Shown here one piece after another: positions 11,993 through 23,759 of a DNA stretch of 64,000 bases. How positions within the stretch are numbered: the first letter of the stretch is position 1; each line of letters starts with the position of its first letter. The notes beneath the pieces are model-generated. The model saw only the letters and a list, made by a program, of their open reading frames with translations, was not told the DNA's origin and did no database searches. Both the position numbers and the translations under genes were made by a program. Source of the stretch: Cokeromyces recurvatus (Eukaryota; Mucoromycota; Mucoromycetes; Mucorales; Mucoraceae); assembly GCF_025118155.1 (NCBI RefSeq), contig NW_026251392.1:682001-746000 (forward strand), given 5' to 3'.

Positions 11993-13675
11993 TTATAATT
12001 CAAATCTTTCTTTTCGGATGGCCCATGAAAGGCCAAGTGCAAGATTGCTTGCTTTTACGATACTTTCTTCATGAGCACATATACCGAGTGCAATATTAGA
12101 TTGATTGTTTTCATCAATATGTTTAAAGAGTTGATGGTAATGAGGTCTACAAGAGGCAATAAATCGTATAGAGGTCAAGTTATCAGGTATACTCACATTT
12201 TCTTCTGGATCAAAAGGTCCTGTGATGTATACTTCCATATGAAAATCAATTTGAAGTGATGTCACTAGATATTCAAACTCTTGTTCAAATGCGTAAAATG
12301 TATCTATACTATGAATACTCCAGATGACATGAACCGATCTTGTCTTTATAGCATGCCTCTTTCGTTCAAGGTAGTGCATCAACGAGATCCATGGTGTTAT
12401 GCCCATACCTTCAGCGACCAAGACAACTGTCTTGTAGTCACTAAATCCAGATCCAGGATATCTCACATAACCTCTTCCAACCGGCTTACTTATTCTTAAT
12501 AGGAATGGCGTCTCCCTTTGAGACGAGGATCGTTCAGCTATCCGATAGACCCCCTTAGTATCCCTCCCATTCGCTCTGATATAAAAGGTAGCTTGATTGT
12601 TTTCATCTATACGACAAATAGAAAATGGATGTGAAAAGATGACTGCCTTCACGATCGATGACGATTGAAAAGAAATAAAAACGAATTGTCCTGCTTGAAT
12701 CTGGCTTGTATCATAAGGTAATTCACATCTTAAACGAATAATATTAGCTGGTAAGGCCTCAAGGGAACCTACTTTTACCTTGTAAGTACGTTCAATTTGA
12801 TCTGTCACCCAAAATAAGAGGACAATGATGTAAAAGACATAAAAGGACCAATGATGTAAGCAACCCAGCATGATGAGACTGATAAAGGAAACTAAGTGAG
12901 TGATTCGAAAGAGACGATAAGAGAGATATCTCACAAGTGGATGAGAACCCAATATAAAGGTGATCATGGCTACTAACATGCAAGTTCCTGTTACATGACG
13001 AAAGTTGAATGACAACGTAGACACGAATGATTGAGTTTGATCGTACTTGTATTGAATTTGAAAAGTGGCGTGATAAAGTGCTTGTAAACATCCAAGTCGA
13101 CCAAACCATGCATGCCAACGAATGGTCTGATCAAAGCCAAAGAAATAGCGTTGAATAATGGATAATCTGGCTGCTAACATAACAGCGAAGGCAACGTTGA
13201 TGACTGCCAGCTGAGCTGATCCATTGGCTAATGATTGTAAATAAAGATGACGCTCTTCAAGACCCTTGTAAGTATTTACAGTTGTATTTAACCATATCCA
13301 TATATTAATGGCAAAAAGAAGTGACACCTTGATGACATCAAGACAAGAAAAAGTAACGGACTGAAATAAGTGCCATTCATACTTTAACCAAGAATAGTTA
13401 AAGTTTGAAAATGTTGAATGAGTGAATAATTTTGCTTGTTTATATTTTAATTGCTGAAGCCAAGAATGAAAGAATAAAATAAAAGAAGCTGTAGATAGAA
13501 CTAAAAAATAGATAACTAAAGTTCTATAGTCTTTATGAAAGGGTATATTATCTGTTTCAAAGTCTGTATTGAAGGTATTTTGTAGTGAAATAATGCTTAA
13601 AGATGAGTTTAATTCAAAGAGAATGATTATGATGAAGATGGTTATAAAACCATAATAAATAAGTCGTTGCTCCAT
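11993..13675 (-). CDS. Ferric-chelate reductase / NADPH-oxidase-like flavocytochrome b, 560 aa
   Basis: A single exon from ATG 13675. The N-terminal half has about seven hydrophobic segments. Two helices carry the paired haem-ligand histidines: WHAWFGRLGCLQALYHATF (His pair 14 apart) and THLVSFISLIMLGCLHHW (His pair 14 apart). The C-terminal half is a cytosolic FAD/NAD(P)H reductase: FAD-contact motif HPFSICR, NAD(P)-binding region VLVAEGMGITPWISL, and a C-terminal cysteine block (ALGICAHEESIVKASN). This is the FRE family, which reduces extracellular ferric or cupric ions before uptake. The length fits the family and no frame break is seen. Introns are absent, unlike most neighbours. No iron permease or multicopper oxidase gene is next to it. 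The N-terminal region of about 90 residues before the core is variable in the family. Confidence 0.9.
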   Translation of the reverse strand: MEQRLIYYGFITIFIIIILFELNSSLSIISLQNTFNTDFETDNIPFHKDYRTLVIYFLVLSTASFILFFHSWLQQLKYKQAKLFTHSTFSNFNYSWLKYEWHLFQSVTFSCLDVIKVSLLFAINIWIWLNTTVNTYKGLEERHLYLQSLANGSAQLAVINVAFAVMLAARLSIIQRYFFGFDQTIRWHAWFGRLGCLQALYHATFQIQYKYDQTQSFVSTLSFNFRHVTGTCMLVAMITFILGSHPLVRYLSYRLFRITHLVSFISLIMLGCLHHWSFYVFYIIVLLFWVTDQIERTYKVKVGSLEALPANIIRLRCELPYDTSQIQAGQFVFISFQSSSIVKAVIFSHPFSICRIDENNQATFYIRANGRDTKGVYRIAERSSSQRETPFLLRISKPVGRGYVRYPGSGFSDYKTVVLVAEGMGITPWISLMHYLERKRHAIKTRSVHVIWSIHSIDTFYAFEQEFEYLVTSLQIDFHMEVYITGPFDPEENVSIPDNLTSIRFIASCRPHYHQLFKHIDENNQSNIALGICAHEESIVKASNLALGLSWAIRKERFEL

Positions 13676-15246
13676 TATAAGTGGTCTTATCCACTCCCTT
13701 GAACACTAATAAAGGGGGCAGGTAAAATAAAATAATAAAAAATAAACTAAAATAAAAAATAAACTAAAATAAACTAAATTCATTAATGCTAGAAGAGGGT
13801 ACGGCTGTATTTTTTTTTTTTTTTTTTTTTTTACTGCAATTAAAAATAAAATAACCCCTAAATGAAAAGACTGCATTACTCGGGCCAGTTCAAAAAAGGA
13901 GAAAAGGAACTAGAAGGCTTCTTAAGAGACAAAGAGGTAGTAAAATAACATAAAATAAACTGCTTTGGACAATATAGGATAGTATTAGTATGTTTCTTTC
14001 TTTTCGGGGTTATTATATTATCCTTATTTGTATTTACCCTAAACTCCTATTGTCCATCAAAAGCTCTTCATAGTCAAATCTAACCCAAGATTCGAACGTG
14101 AATACGAATCCAAAGAGAAACTTACTGAACACTTGAAAAAAAAAACAAATGTACACTATTTGCTTGAAAATGCACACTGCTATGGCACTGACTAACTGAC
14201 TGACACACACACACAACGCAACGTAACGCACACGACACTAGTAAAAGAATGCTATTTACAGGCCAATAATGCAACTAACACACTTGATACGGAATAATAC
14301 TAAATTGCCTTGTTGTCCCTAGCCCCCCCCAACTGCCTAGTTGCCACACACTTTGACTTCCGACATGATACATGCTCTCTGAGCCATATGCTGCTACTTT
14401 ATTTTCCTTAAAATATAATAAAGTTTTTTTTTTCCTCCCGTATCTTTTTAGCTTGTAAGCAAATATATAAATATGCATATGCATATATTACTAGGATAGT
14501 GATAATAACAAGGTAAATATAAAAATAATAGCCTGATGAGGATCGGCATAACAAAAGTTGCGCTTATTTGTGCCATGGGGGGTATGTATCACATCTTCAG
14601 TCTTCTTTTCGGCAATATGAGTGAGATCAAGGATTCTAATTTATGTGTAATAACTATTATGAATACATGATTTGAAGGTATATTTAGAGATGGAGAGAAA
14701 CAAAAAAAAAAGGGTAATAAGCCTTGTTGAATATTACTACCATCATATTCGCTCTTTTAATTTCTTAAAAAAAAAAAGAAAGAGATAGAAAGTAAAAGAA
14801 GATGACAGTAAATTGAACGATTTTTTATTATTATTAACTTTACGAATAATAATAACAAATTCAGTATTATGAATAATGAAAAGTCTAGGCTAACTTCTTT
14901 TTTTTTTTTACAAAAGAAAAAGCCATAAAAGCTTCTTTCCTCTTTATTGTTAAATAATAAATTTATCTGAATTTCAAGTAACTGAAAAATAAAACAAAAT
15001 AAAAAAATAAAACGTTCAAATGACGTGTCAGCATCAGCATGAATTTTTTTTTTTTGGCAACTAAAAAATTTCTTTTTTTTCCATCTTTTTTTTTTTTTTT
15101 TTTTTTTATAATATTCTTTTTTACTTTTTTTTTTTTATTATTATTTTCTTTAAAAAATAAATAAATAAATTGACTTTGGTAAGTAAGAAATTATAGTCAA
15201 AACGCATTTTATTTATTTATTTTTTTTTGCTTTTAATAGAAATAAC
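13676..15246. other. Intergenic region
   Basis: Promoter side of both flanking divergent genes. Contains short tandem AAATAAACTA units (13730-13782), T runs at 13810-13832 and 15088-15107, and many small A/T tracts. The stretch right before the RRM gene (15040-15160) is almost pure T, likely 5' UTR or promoter poly(dT). No gene was found. Confidence 0.5.
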
Positions 15247-16883
15247 ATGTCCTCAACAACACCTTCCACTGATAAGACTACTGCAACAACCCCTTCCGTT
15301 GAAGAAAACAGCACCACTAGTCCTGTTGAATCCTCTGTTGAAGAAGAAACATTTAAGGTATAGTGAATGGATATGTGGTCACGTATGTATGTTTTAGTCT
15401 AAATAGTATATTAAATGTATATATATATACATATAAAGGTCTATGTGGGTAATTTGAGTTTAAAAAGTACAAATGAATCCATCAAAGCCTTTTTTAATGA
15501 GGTTGGCAAAGTGTAAGTTTGTTTATTATTTGTGCTATTCATTATGTATTGAATCTATTTTCTATAGTGTAGAACCTATTATCATTCGAAGAAAGTATAA
15601 ACCCTTCAGAAACTGTTTTGGTTTTATTGGATATAGCTCCTTGGCTGAAGCTGAAAAGGCAGTCGAAGAATTAAACCAAAAGGAATTGGATGGTCGTAAA
15701 CTTCACGTGCAAATGGCTAGACCAAAGGAGCCAAAGGAAAATACTGTAGATGAGTCAAGTTCAAAGGAAAGCAGTCAACAAAATTCTGAAGAAGAGAATT
15801 TGAACACAACTACTACTACGGAAAAGAAAATTAAGAAGAAATCCAACAAAAAGTCGCGTAAAACAAAGGTAAAAAAAAAAAAAAAAAAAAAAAAAATAGA
15901 ATAAAATAAAAATAATACAAAATAATACAAAATAATAAAAAATAATACACAATACAAAATACAAAATACAAAATACACAATACACAATACACAATACAAA
16001 TAAATGGGCTTTTATATAAAAAGACTAACTAAATTATACACAGAAAAATGATCATAAAGACGAAACAGTAAAAGAGAATGAAAAGGAAGAGACAGTCACG
16101 GAAAAGGAGGCTAAAGCTGTCAAGGAGAATGATAAAGAAAAGGTAGAAAAAATGGATGAAAAGAAGAAAGGTGACCAAGAGTCAACGCCCACTATTGATC
16201 CTGTTTCTTCTATCGAGACATCTGAACAAGTACCACCAGAACCTAAACCAAAGTCAACCGTCTTTGTTGCAAACCTTCCTCGCAAATTAAAAGTAGATGG
16301 CTTAAAAGATGTGTTCAAGGAATATCAAGTTGAGTCTGCTATCATCGCTATTCAAAAAAAGTAAGTTTCCCTCTTTATTTTTTTTTATATCCAATTTTAT
16401 TCTCTTACATTCCATTATTGCATTCTATACCTTCTTAGTGGTCGTTCCAAGGGCTATGGTTTTGTTGAATTAAAGACAGTAGATGAAATGCAAAAGGTTT
16501 TGACAGAGTTTGTTAATTTTGAATTAGATGGACGTCCTATTCATATCTCTGCTGCTACTTCTGTAAAAAACACCGAGGATAAAAGAGCTGACAGAAAGTA
16601 TAAAAAGAAACCTCGTAGAAAGAGCAGACAACAACAACAAAGTGAAGGAGAAGAAAATGAAGAACAAGAAAAGCCCAAGAGAACAAGAAAGTTTAAAAGA
16701 AGATATTCTAATAAGAAAAGACTTGGTAGTAACCATTTAAATGAAAAGGAAAATGAAGGTGTTGAAGCTGCAAAGGAAGCTCAAGAAGCTGTCAAGGAAT
16801 TAAAGAAGGAAGACGCTGTTGAAGCTGCAAACGAAGCTGTGAAGAAATCACAGAAGGAAGATGATGTTGAAGCAACTAAATAA
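15247..16883 (+). CDS. Two-RRM RNA-binding protein with basic/acidic linkers, 415 aa
   Basis: Five exons (15247-15357, 15439-15512, 15568-15868, 16044-16360, 16439-16883) keep frame exactly. RRM1: RNP2 KVYVGNLSL, RNP1 NCFGFIGY, ending ELDGRKLHVQMARP. A Lys/Glu-rich linker of about 110 residues follows. RRM2: RNP2 TVFVANLPRKL, RNP1 SKGYGFVEL, ending FELDGRPIHISAAT. The C-terminus is Arg/Lys-rich then has imperfect repeats of EAAKEAQEAVKELKKEDAVE type. Two spaced RRMs with charged linkers suggest a nucleolar or nuclear RNA-binding protein (nucleolin/Gar2-like or Rnp24-like), but I cannot decide which. Intron 3 (15869-16043) is made of a 28-nt A-rich run followed by AATAC/ACAAAAT repeats. Confidence 0.85.
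15869..16043 (+). repeat. Low-complexity intron 3 of the two-RRM gene
   Basis: A 28-nt A-rich run is followed by a block of AATAATAC and ACAAAATAC/ACACAATAC units up to about 15998. It lies entirely inside an intron. Confidence 0.85.
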
Positions 16884-17940
16884 ACTGAAACAAAAAATCT
16901 TACATAAAACTAGTAAATATTTTATAATCAATTATAGATAAAAAAAACAAAAAAATAATAATAATAATAAACTGTACACTTCTTCTTCTTCCTTCTATTA
17001 TCATTGTTATTAATGACCATAATTTTCTAACTGTGTCAAGATATTAGACTAAAAAACAAAGACTCATCAGTGTAATGTGACTTCTTCTTATTTTAACAAA
17101 GAGATTATTACTACTGAGTAGTAGTGTTGCTATTATTATACAACAACGGAAAAAAAAGGAAGAAGAAGAAGAGGGTGTGTTAGGGTTTTAAGCTGGGGGG
17201 TTTGTTTGTTTGTTTGTTTGTTTGTTGACGACTGAGTTTAATTGAAAAATAAGGTAAGCTCTCTAAATATATTATTTATTGAGAGAATGACTAGTGAGTA
17301 GCACATAATATCGATAGCATATTGGATTTTACCCGAGCCAGTTCAAGGTAAAGGAGTTTTTCTTTTCTTTTTTACTCATTTTACTGCAGTTAATACTGAA
17401 GGGATTACTATTCAACCTAAAGATATTCAATTAGCTTGTCTTCCTTTGTAGTGAACGATTTTTAACAAACAAGAAAAAAAAAAGAAACTCAAGAATATTT
17501 ACAGACTCTGTCATTGCATTTAGTTCTTCGTTTATCATAATTAATATCTATTTTAGTATGACGAGCCTAATATTTTGAAGAAGAAGAAAAGTGTACTTTT
17601 AGTTAATAGAAGCAACCCATTATTTATTATATAATAAAGAGGTTATTCAAATAAAACGAATTTATTGTACTTTACAGCATAAATATTCACTCGACACACA
17701 GTTAGTTTTAATACTGGCTATTGTTAGAATATACTTGGACAAATTAGTAAAACTAAATGTGTGGAATGAGATCCATAGCATTCTTTATTTAATTTTATGC
17801 TGCTACGTATTTCAAAAGGGAGAGACAAATATCGGTCGCACAAAATTAACATTCAATTTTCGCCTTTCCTTTTTTTTTTTTTTTTTTTTTAAATAAATAT
17901 AATACATCTATCTACATATACAAATACAATTGGCAGAAAA
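16884..17940. other. Intergenic region
   Basis: Holds the 3' UTR of the RRM gene and the VPS52 promoter. A GTTT tandem run lies near 17203-17225 and a T run at 17870-17890. No gene was recognised. Confidence 0.5.
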
Positions 17941-20933
17941 ATGTTGCCTACAGATGCATCAAATAATAAAACAAAGACGAATACACTAGATTTACAAAAG
18001 GAATTACCAACTATCCCAATGGAGGCTGAAACAAATGTACCTGAGCAAACTAGTACAGATACTTTAAAAGAATTAGATAATTTGTTACAAAGTTCGACAA
18101 ATGAGTTACAAAAAGTAATTATATAAAACATACGAACAAAAACAAAGAGTATGAATAACGCGTATTATATAGAGTGTAAGCACTGATAACGAAGAAGATT
18201 TTTTAGAAGAAAGTGAAATCGACTTTAATCAAATCACATTCGACGAAATGGATGGTACTTGTAGAAAAAAATAAAATAAAAAGTGGAAACAATAGTAATT
18301 ATCCTTTTTTTTTTTTATTTTAAACATGTATATACATATAGATCAGTTGTTAGCATTTCAAGAAGATGATATTGTAAGTCAAGCTTTAGCGAATGAAATG
18401 GATTTACGTGAATATGCCAAACAAATTGCAGAAGAAAAAATATCAGTTCAAAGGGATCTAGAAAATAATTGTAAATAACTAAAAAAGACCAGGAAATGAA
18501 GGAAATAAATACAATGTTTACATTTCTATAGATATAGAGAATATACAACATTTTGTTGATTTGCATACAGAAATACAGGTACACTACTTTATATGGGATA
18601 TTAAAAGAGTATTTTCGATTCTTAACATTTTAAAGTAGTCTTGTGACGAAATCTTAGGCCATATGGAAGAATTGTTAAATGTGTTTCAAAGCGATTTGGG
18701 AAATATCAGTGGAGAAATTCAGAACTTACAGGAGCAGTCTACTTTAATGAGTATTAAATTAAAAAATAGAAAGGTAATTATGCATAAGAGATTACATGTA
18801 TGCATGTATGTATATATTCATACATCATAAATAGGCTATTGAAAATAAATTAGGAAAAGCTTTACAAGGCATGGTGATTCCCCCAAATGTCATAAAGAAA
18901 ATGACAGAAGGCGAAATAGATGAAGTATGGCTCAATTATTTGTTAACCATTAACAAGCAGATGCGATTTGTAAAAGCAAACCAACACCGACCTATTAAAG
19001 CATTACGAAATGTGGGGCCGGAATTAGAGAAGTTGCGTTTAAAGGCAGCGTCAGCAATTCGTGATTTTTTCATCTCAAGAATTCAACTCCTAGGTGTTCC
19101 GAATGCCAATATTCAGATTATGCAACAGTCAGTGTTCTTAAAGTATAAAGAATTACACTTTTTCCTTTTGGAAAGACATCATGATGCAGCTAGGGAAGTT
19201 AGACAATCTTATATGAATTCGCTGAGATGGTACTTTCAGAATCATTTTGAACGATATAGTCGAGGATTACAGAAATTACAGGTAAAGCTAATAATTTGTC
19301 TATATTTATTTGTATATTGTCGAGCATAATTATTATATGTTGAATGAATAGATTGTATCTGCAGATAAATCAGATTTAATCGGTGTTGAAGAAAATAATC
19401 GTAAAGGGGGGTTATTTGGATCAAGTAAATTAGCACTTAAAGAAAAAGCAAATATATTCGCTTTGGGTAACAGAAGCGATACATTGAGAATGCAAGACCC
19501 TGGTGTCATCTTAGTTCATGTTGCAGAAGCAAAAGATCAAGTACATATAATATCTATTTATACTACCTATAAAAACTTATTTTTTTTTACCTTTAAATTT
19601 ATTCCAGAAATACCAATTCGAACAACTTTTTAGAAGCTTCAATTTAACATTAATCGATAATGCAAGTTCTGAATATCTATTCGTTTATGAATTTTTTTCA
19701 AGGGAAATTAAAACTGCTGCTGATACCGCTAAAGTTATCTTTCAATTCATTTTTGAACCCACTGAAAAAGTGGGTCTAGTAAGTTAATTATTTGATTACA
19801 GATGATATAGATTTTTTTTTTATTAATGAATTATTTAGAATTTTACAAAAGCCTATGTTGAAAATTCATTTGACGCTGTTGGATTATTGCTATGTATTCG
19901 AATTAATACTCAATTAGCACTTGAGCTTCAAAGAAGAAAAGTACCCGCATTAGAAGGATACACGAATGCAACAAATATGTTATTGTGGCCTCGTTTTCAA
20001 TTTGTTATGTCACTTCATGTAGAAAGTTTAAAGAAAATGTTTAATAGTAGATCAGTCATGAATGCTGTTAAAGATATTCATCCACACTATGTAAATATAT
20101 ATATATATCTTGAAATTGACGGTAGCTATATCATAGTAACATATGTTATTTTAATGTTAGATCACTAGAAGATATGCTGAATTTGCAGCATCGTTACTGG
20201 TGTTAAATGATGGATATGATGATGCTATTCTATCAAAAAGGTAACTTTATAAATATATATATATATATATAGCATGAAATGAACTTATCTCTAAATAGTG
20301 TACATAAATTACGAGATGAGTTTGAAGCAGTTCTATCGCGTATGTCTCATGAATTTACAGAATCTCTAAGACGTATTGCTTTTCTTATCAACAATTATGA
20401 TTTAATTGTCAATGTTTTCCAAGTAAATATATATAAATCAAAACATAACAATAGATATATGAATATAAATATATATATACATATAATGAATATTCATATT
20501 TATAAAGGAAACGCACAGTCGATCAGTAGAATCAGAATTGGATTACGTAAAGCAATTATTAGCTCTACAGACAAGTGTTTTTGTAGATGAGCAACTCAAA
20601 CCTTATTTCGGATCATTGGTTGAATTGGTGAAGAAATCAGAACAGTTAAAAGATCTTCGAGTAATTGAAATAGTTGATCTTGAAAGAATTTCAGCACATT
20701 TTGCTCAAACTTGGAGACAATCACTCAAGTTGATTAATGCCTCAGTGATACAGTATTTCTCAAATTTTAGGAATGGTACAACAGTGCTTCATGCCGTTTT
20801 AGGACAGTTGATAGTTTATTATACGAAATTCCTAGATATCTTGGAGAAACGTGGAGATGGTGCCTCTCGAATTCAATTTGTAGGGGTCCAAACAGTTATG
20901 GTAGAGATTAAGAAATTTAGAAGCACGTTTTAA
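17941..20933 (+). CDS. VPS52: Vps52 subunit of the GARP tethering complex
   Basis: At least ten exons join in frame from ATG 17941. The conserved N-terminal coiled coil is plain: QSCDEILGHMEELLNVFQSD then LGNISGEIQNLQEQST and MSIKLKNRK (exon 18637-18772), followed by LGKALQGMVIPPNVIKKM. The next exon has FFISRIQLLGVPNANIQIMQ and VFLKYKELHFFLLERH then EVRQSYMNSLRWYF, the core Vps52/Sac2 signature. Later exons cover the helical C-terminal region (LEGYTNATNMLLWPRFQFVM, then the end IQFVGVQTVMVEIKKF). GARP (Vps51-54) tethers endosome-derived vesicles to the trans-Golgi. Introns are 50-90 bp with AT-rich bodies; donors at 18116, 18252, 18472, 18579 and 18773 are supported by frame continuity. The first exon (about 58 codons) is poorly conserved, so the start is less certain than the body. 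Confidence 0.92.
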
Positions 20934-21900
20934 TAAATTCAAAATTTCCAGATGTATATTTGTATATTTAATAAATTATAATATTTATTATTATAAACAT
21001 TTGTTTTTGGTTTTTCGGTTTTTCTTTTTTTTTTTTTTAATTGTATATAAACCCACAAGTCGGCATTTTTTTTTATTCAAATACAGAAGACATCTCAAAG
21101 TCGGGGAGGTAATGTAACTCTTTAACATCGTTTTTGCTAGAGCTTGGATCCGGCAATAAAGAGGGTTTAACCGAGTGTGGACAGGCGATGAAGATTTTAT
21201 TTTAATATGATAATTATTACATTAAAAAAAAAATGAAAAATTATGATGAGAGGTTCAAATGTATGCAGCATGTGTTAAAAATAGTGAATTATTATTATTA
21301 TCCTAAACATTCATGGCTGTAGTATTGCACCAACTAAAATTACAAATTTTTTTTTTTTTTATTTGACAGCTTTTACCTTTTTAAGAATTTTTTTTATAAC
21401 CCAGAAATGTTTACTGTTTCTAAGCAACAAAACAAATCCAGGATTTTGTTGCCTAAAAACAAACATTTGTTATTGAAATATTTGAATATGTATACATTTA
21501 TATAAATAAGTATGTATATTTATAAATCAAAATAATTCAATAACAAACTGATACAAATGAAAGAAAGACTTGAGATATACTGTCTGCATCAGTTTTATCT
21601 TTCTATTATGAATAACATTATAAAGTTAGCCCTCCCCTCCCCTTCCTTTTTTTTTTCTCTTTTTTATTTTGCTTCTCAAGCGAATAATTGAATATAATGT
21701 CTATCAAAAAGAAATAAAATCTTTCTAACAATTCATTCAAAATAGACCTACTTTCACCGTTTGCCTGTTTCATAGAAGGACATTAAAATAGTGTCTCTGT
21801 TTGACACAACAAAGATGCATGTCTATCAACTAAGATCATACAAATGAAAGCAATAAATCTATAGAAAAGAATAATATAGGCCTCCTAATGTCTATAACAG
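20934..21900. other. Intergenic region
   Basis: Downstream of VPS52. AT-rich with T runs (21030, 21348). A slightly GC-richer patch near 21095-21190 has no recognised feature. Confidence 0.4.
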
Positions 21901-22065
21901 TTTTTTTTTTAATAAGATGACTACTCGTTTTTAGTCTATGAAGACAGTTAATGTAAAGTAGTTGATGAGCAAGGGAATGATGCTATGGATTAGGATGAGG
22001 AAGTCACTCTTTTCCATTTAAAAACTTTGACCCGTATAAGAGAATGCTGTGGAAAACAAGGAACT
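21901..22065 (+). mobile_element. Fragment of a Tc1/mariner-like element (5' part of transposase), inverted copy
   Basis: About 165 bp on the plus strand match, with scattered differences, the minus strand of 24750-24914. The shared stretch covers the region just upstream of and into the N-terminal coding part of the decayed transposase at 23760-24890 (the segments read VDEQGNDAMD, then DEEVTSFHLKTLTRIREYC). No further transposase sequence follows here, so this is a truncated copy in opposite orientation. Confidence 0.75.
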
Positions 22066-22439
22066 CCAGAGCAGTATACAAGGAGTGTATTTTTGTAAAA
22101 AAAAGTATGAAATTCATACAATATGTCTTGTATTTATAACTGTTGCCCTACTACTGACGATATATCTTCGTCAAATAGTCGAGCTTTTTCTTCAAAAGAC
22201 CCCAATGCTTATAAGCATTTATTTTTAAATTTAAATGAGAAATCTTTATTAACGCTTCAGTTACGTACCGCATTTATGCACGCCACTTAATATTAATGGT
22301 TGAAATAAAAAGAGAGAGCTTACCTTTAACTTAATTGAGAAAGGCATATTGTAAAAAAAAAATATTTTAGATATAAGATGAAAGAGAACTCCATGAAAAT
22401 ACTACTTTGAGGTCCTTATGTGTTTTCCTCATTTTGTAT

Positions 22440-23588
22440 ACAATATATACAATATACTAAAAGATATCCCTGAGGATAACGATTGGAGCACCCGCTCTCG
22501 AACTTGGGAACCAAGTGCTTCTCGTCCACTTTGTACAAGTCTCGGCATCATCGTAAGATGGTGATCTTCTATATGATGTACTCTTCTTCTTTAATTTTGC
22601 TTCTTTTTCAAGGGGCTTCAACAAGATGTGAGCGTTCTTCAAGGCATGGTACTAATAATTATCATGGAGTTGTTAATTATTTACTTTCATGGATATTTTC
22701 AAAGACTTACTTTCATAAATTTCAATCTTGGTATCGTCTTCTTTCTTAGATCACGCAAGAAATGGATACTACTAGGTATATCAACTGAGCCTATGTGCTG
22801 TATGGTATACAAGCCGGGAGCATGAAGTTTCATTATTTTGGCCTTGGTTTTTGGTGTCTTAACAATAGCGCGATTGCCGACACGAGACCAAGAAAAAGAG
22901 CGTTTCATATTGATATGAAATCCTGCTTCGTCAATAAAAATACAGTTGAATTGATAATCAATATCAGTATTATCCAACAGATTTTTAACCCACTTGTATC
23001 TCTCCTCAATCTTTTTAGGGCTGTTTCTATCTTCAGGATAGAAATAAAATTTCTTACAGCTTATTTTGCACTTTTCCTTTACAAAAGGATGGAAAGCAGA
23101 TTTTTTTTTTATCTCAAGCCCTTCAAAGCCCTTGGTTAATCTATCCATTATTTGATCCAGAGTCATGCCTGAATCATCCTCATCAACCAAATTGATAAGG
23201 TACTCACGATGGGCATCGTTCAAGATAGGAGGTCTTCCCACAGACCTTCCGCTTCCTGGTTTTCTTTTGTAGGCAAGTTCGTCTGGATCCTCAAGACCTT
23301 TTTTTGTACCATGAAGCAGCGGTACTAGCAGGAACACCTATTTGTTTAGCTGCCCCACGAACGAACATACCCTTCTCGCTCACGAGAAAGAAGAAATAGT
23401 CCATTTCTTCCTTTCTGTAGTTTCGATACGTTTTCTTGTTGCTTTCAAACTCTTCTTTTACTACCTTTTTTTTTCTCTTTTGATACAACTTTGTTAGTCT
23501 TATGATGTTTCTCGGGAGGCTTTAAATCTAAATATTCCCCATAACTTGTAACATCTGCAATAGGATAATCAGGATTGTCGACCTCCAT
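22440..23588 (-). mobile_element. Truncated Tc1/mariner transposase gene, copy A
   Basis: Minus-strand reading starts at ATG 23588 (MEVDNPDYPIADVTSYGEY). It runs through a conserved LDLKPPEK block, a helix-turn-helix (FVRGAAKQIGVPASTAASWY), a linker GSGRSVGRPPILNDAHREYL, and the first catalytic Asp block CIFIDEAGFHINMKRSFSWS. One frame break lies at an A7 run near 23298-23305. The second Asp and the Glu are missing: reading ends at 22699 and the DNA to about 22440 no longer aligns with the family, so the 3' half was lost. The other catalytic blocks are seen in copy B (40809-42138). A terminal repeat lies at about 23699-23727. It seems to have landed in or next to an older element whose remnant begins at 23765. 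Confidence 0.8.
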
Positions 23589-23698
23589 CTGAAGAAAGTG
23601 CTCGAAATATTAATTAGTCTAATGTGTTTTTAAGTGTACAATATTTTATTTTGTCTGTACTTGATATTTTATTTTTTTTTACAACTTGATTTTTTACT

Positions 23699-23727
23699 TA
23701 GTGTACGAATAATTTCCGGAAAAGGTG
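23699..23727 (-). repeat. Terminal inverted repeat of mariner family A/B
   Basis: Read inward from the right, it starts after TA with CACCTTTTCCGGAAATTATT and then CGTAC. The same block, nearly identical, sits beside copy B at 42259-42288 and alone at 37876-37904. It lies about 110 bp upstream of the transposase ATG in copy A and about 120 bp in copy B. Confidence 0.7.
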
Positions 23728-23759
23728 TAAATTAAATTTTTGACTGCTCATCCATAAAT

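Noticed and set aside
13870..17350. GGGCCAGTTCAA at 13880 and GAGCCAGTTCAA at 17336 suggested a dispersed repeat
   Set aside because: The match is only about a dozen bases and the flanks do not align.
22123..22290. 55-codon open frame MSCIYNCCPTTDDISSSNSR to FMHAT
   Set aside because: It looks protein-like but is short, lies beside transposon debris, and no splice partner or family could be found.
22457..22642. GC-richer patch with TCGAACTTGGGAACCAAGTG on one strand, resembling a tRNA T-arm
   Set aside because: No acceptor stem, D-arm or anticodon arm could be folded around it, and the open frame there has no family match.
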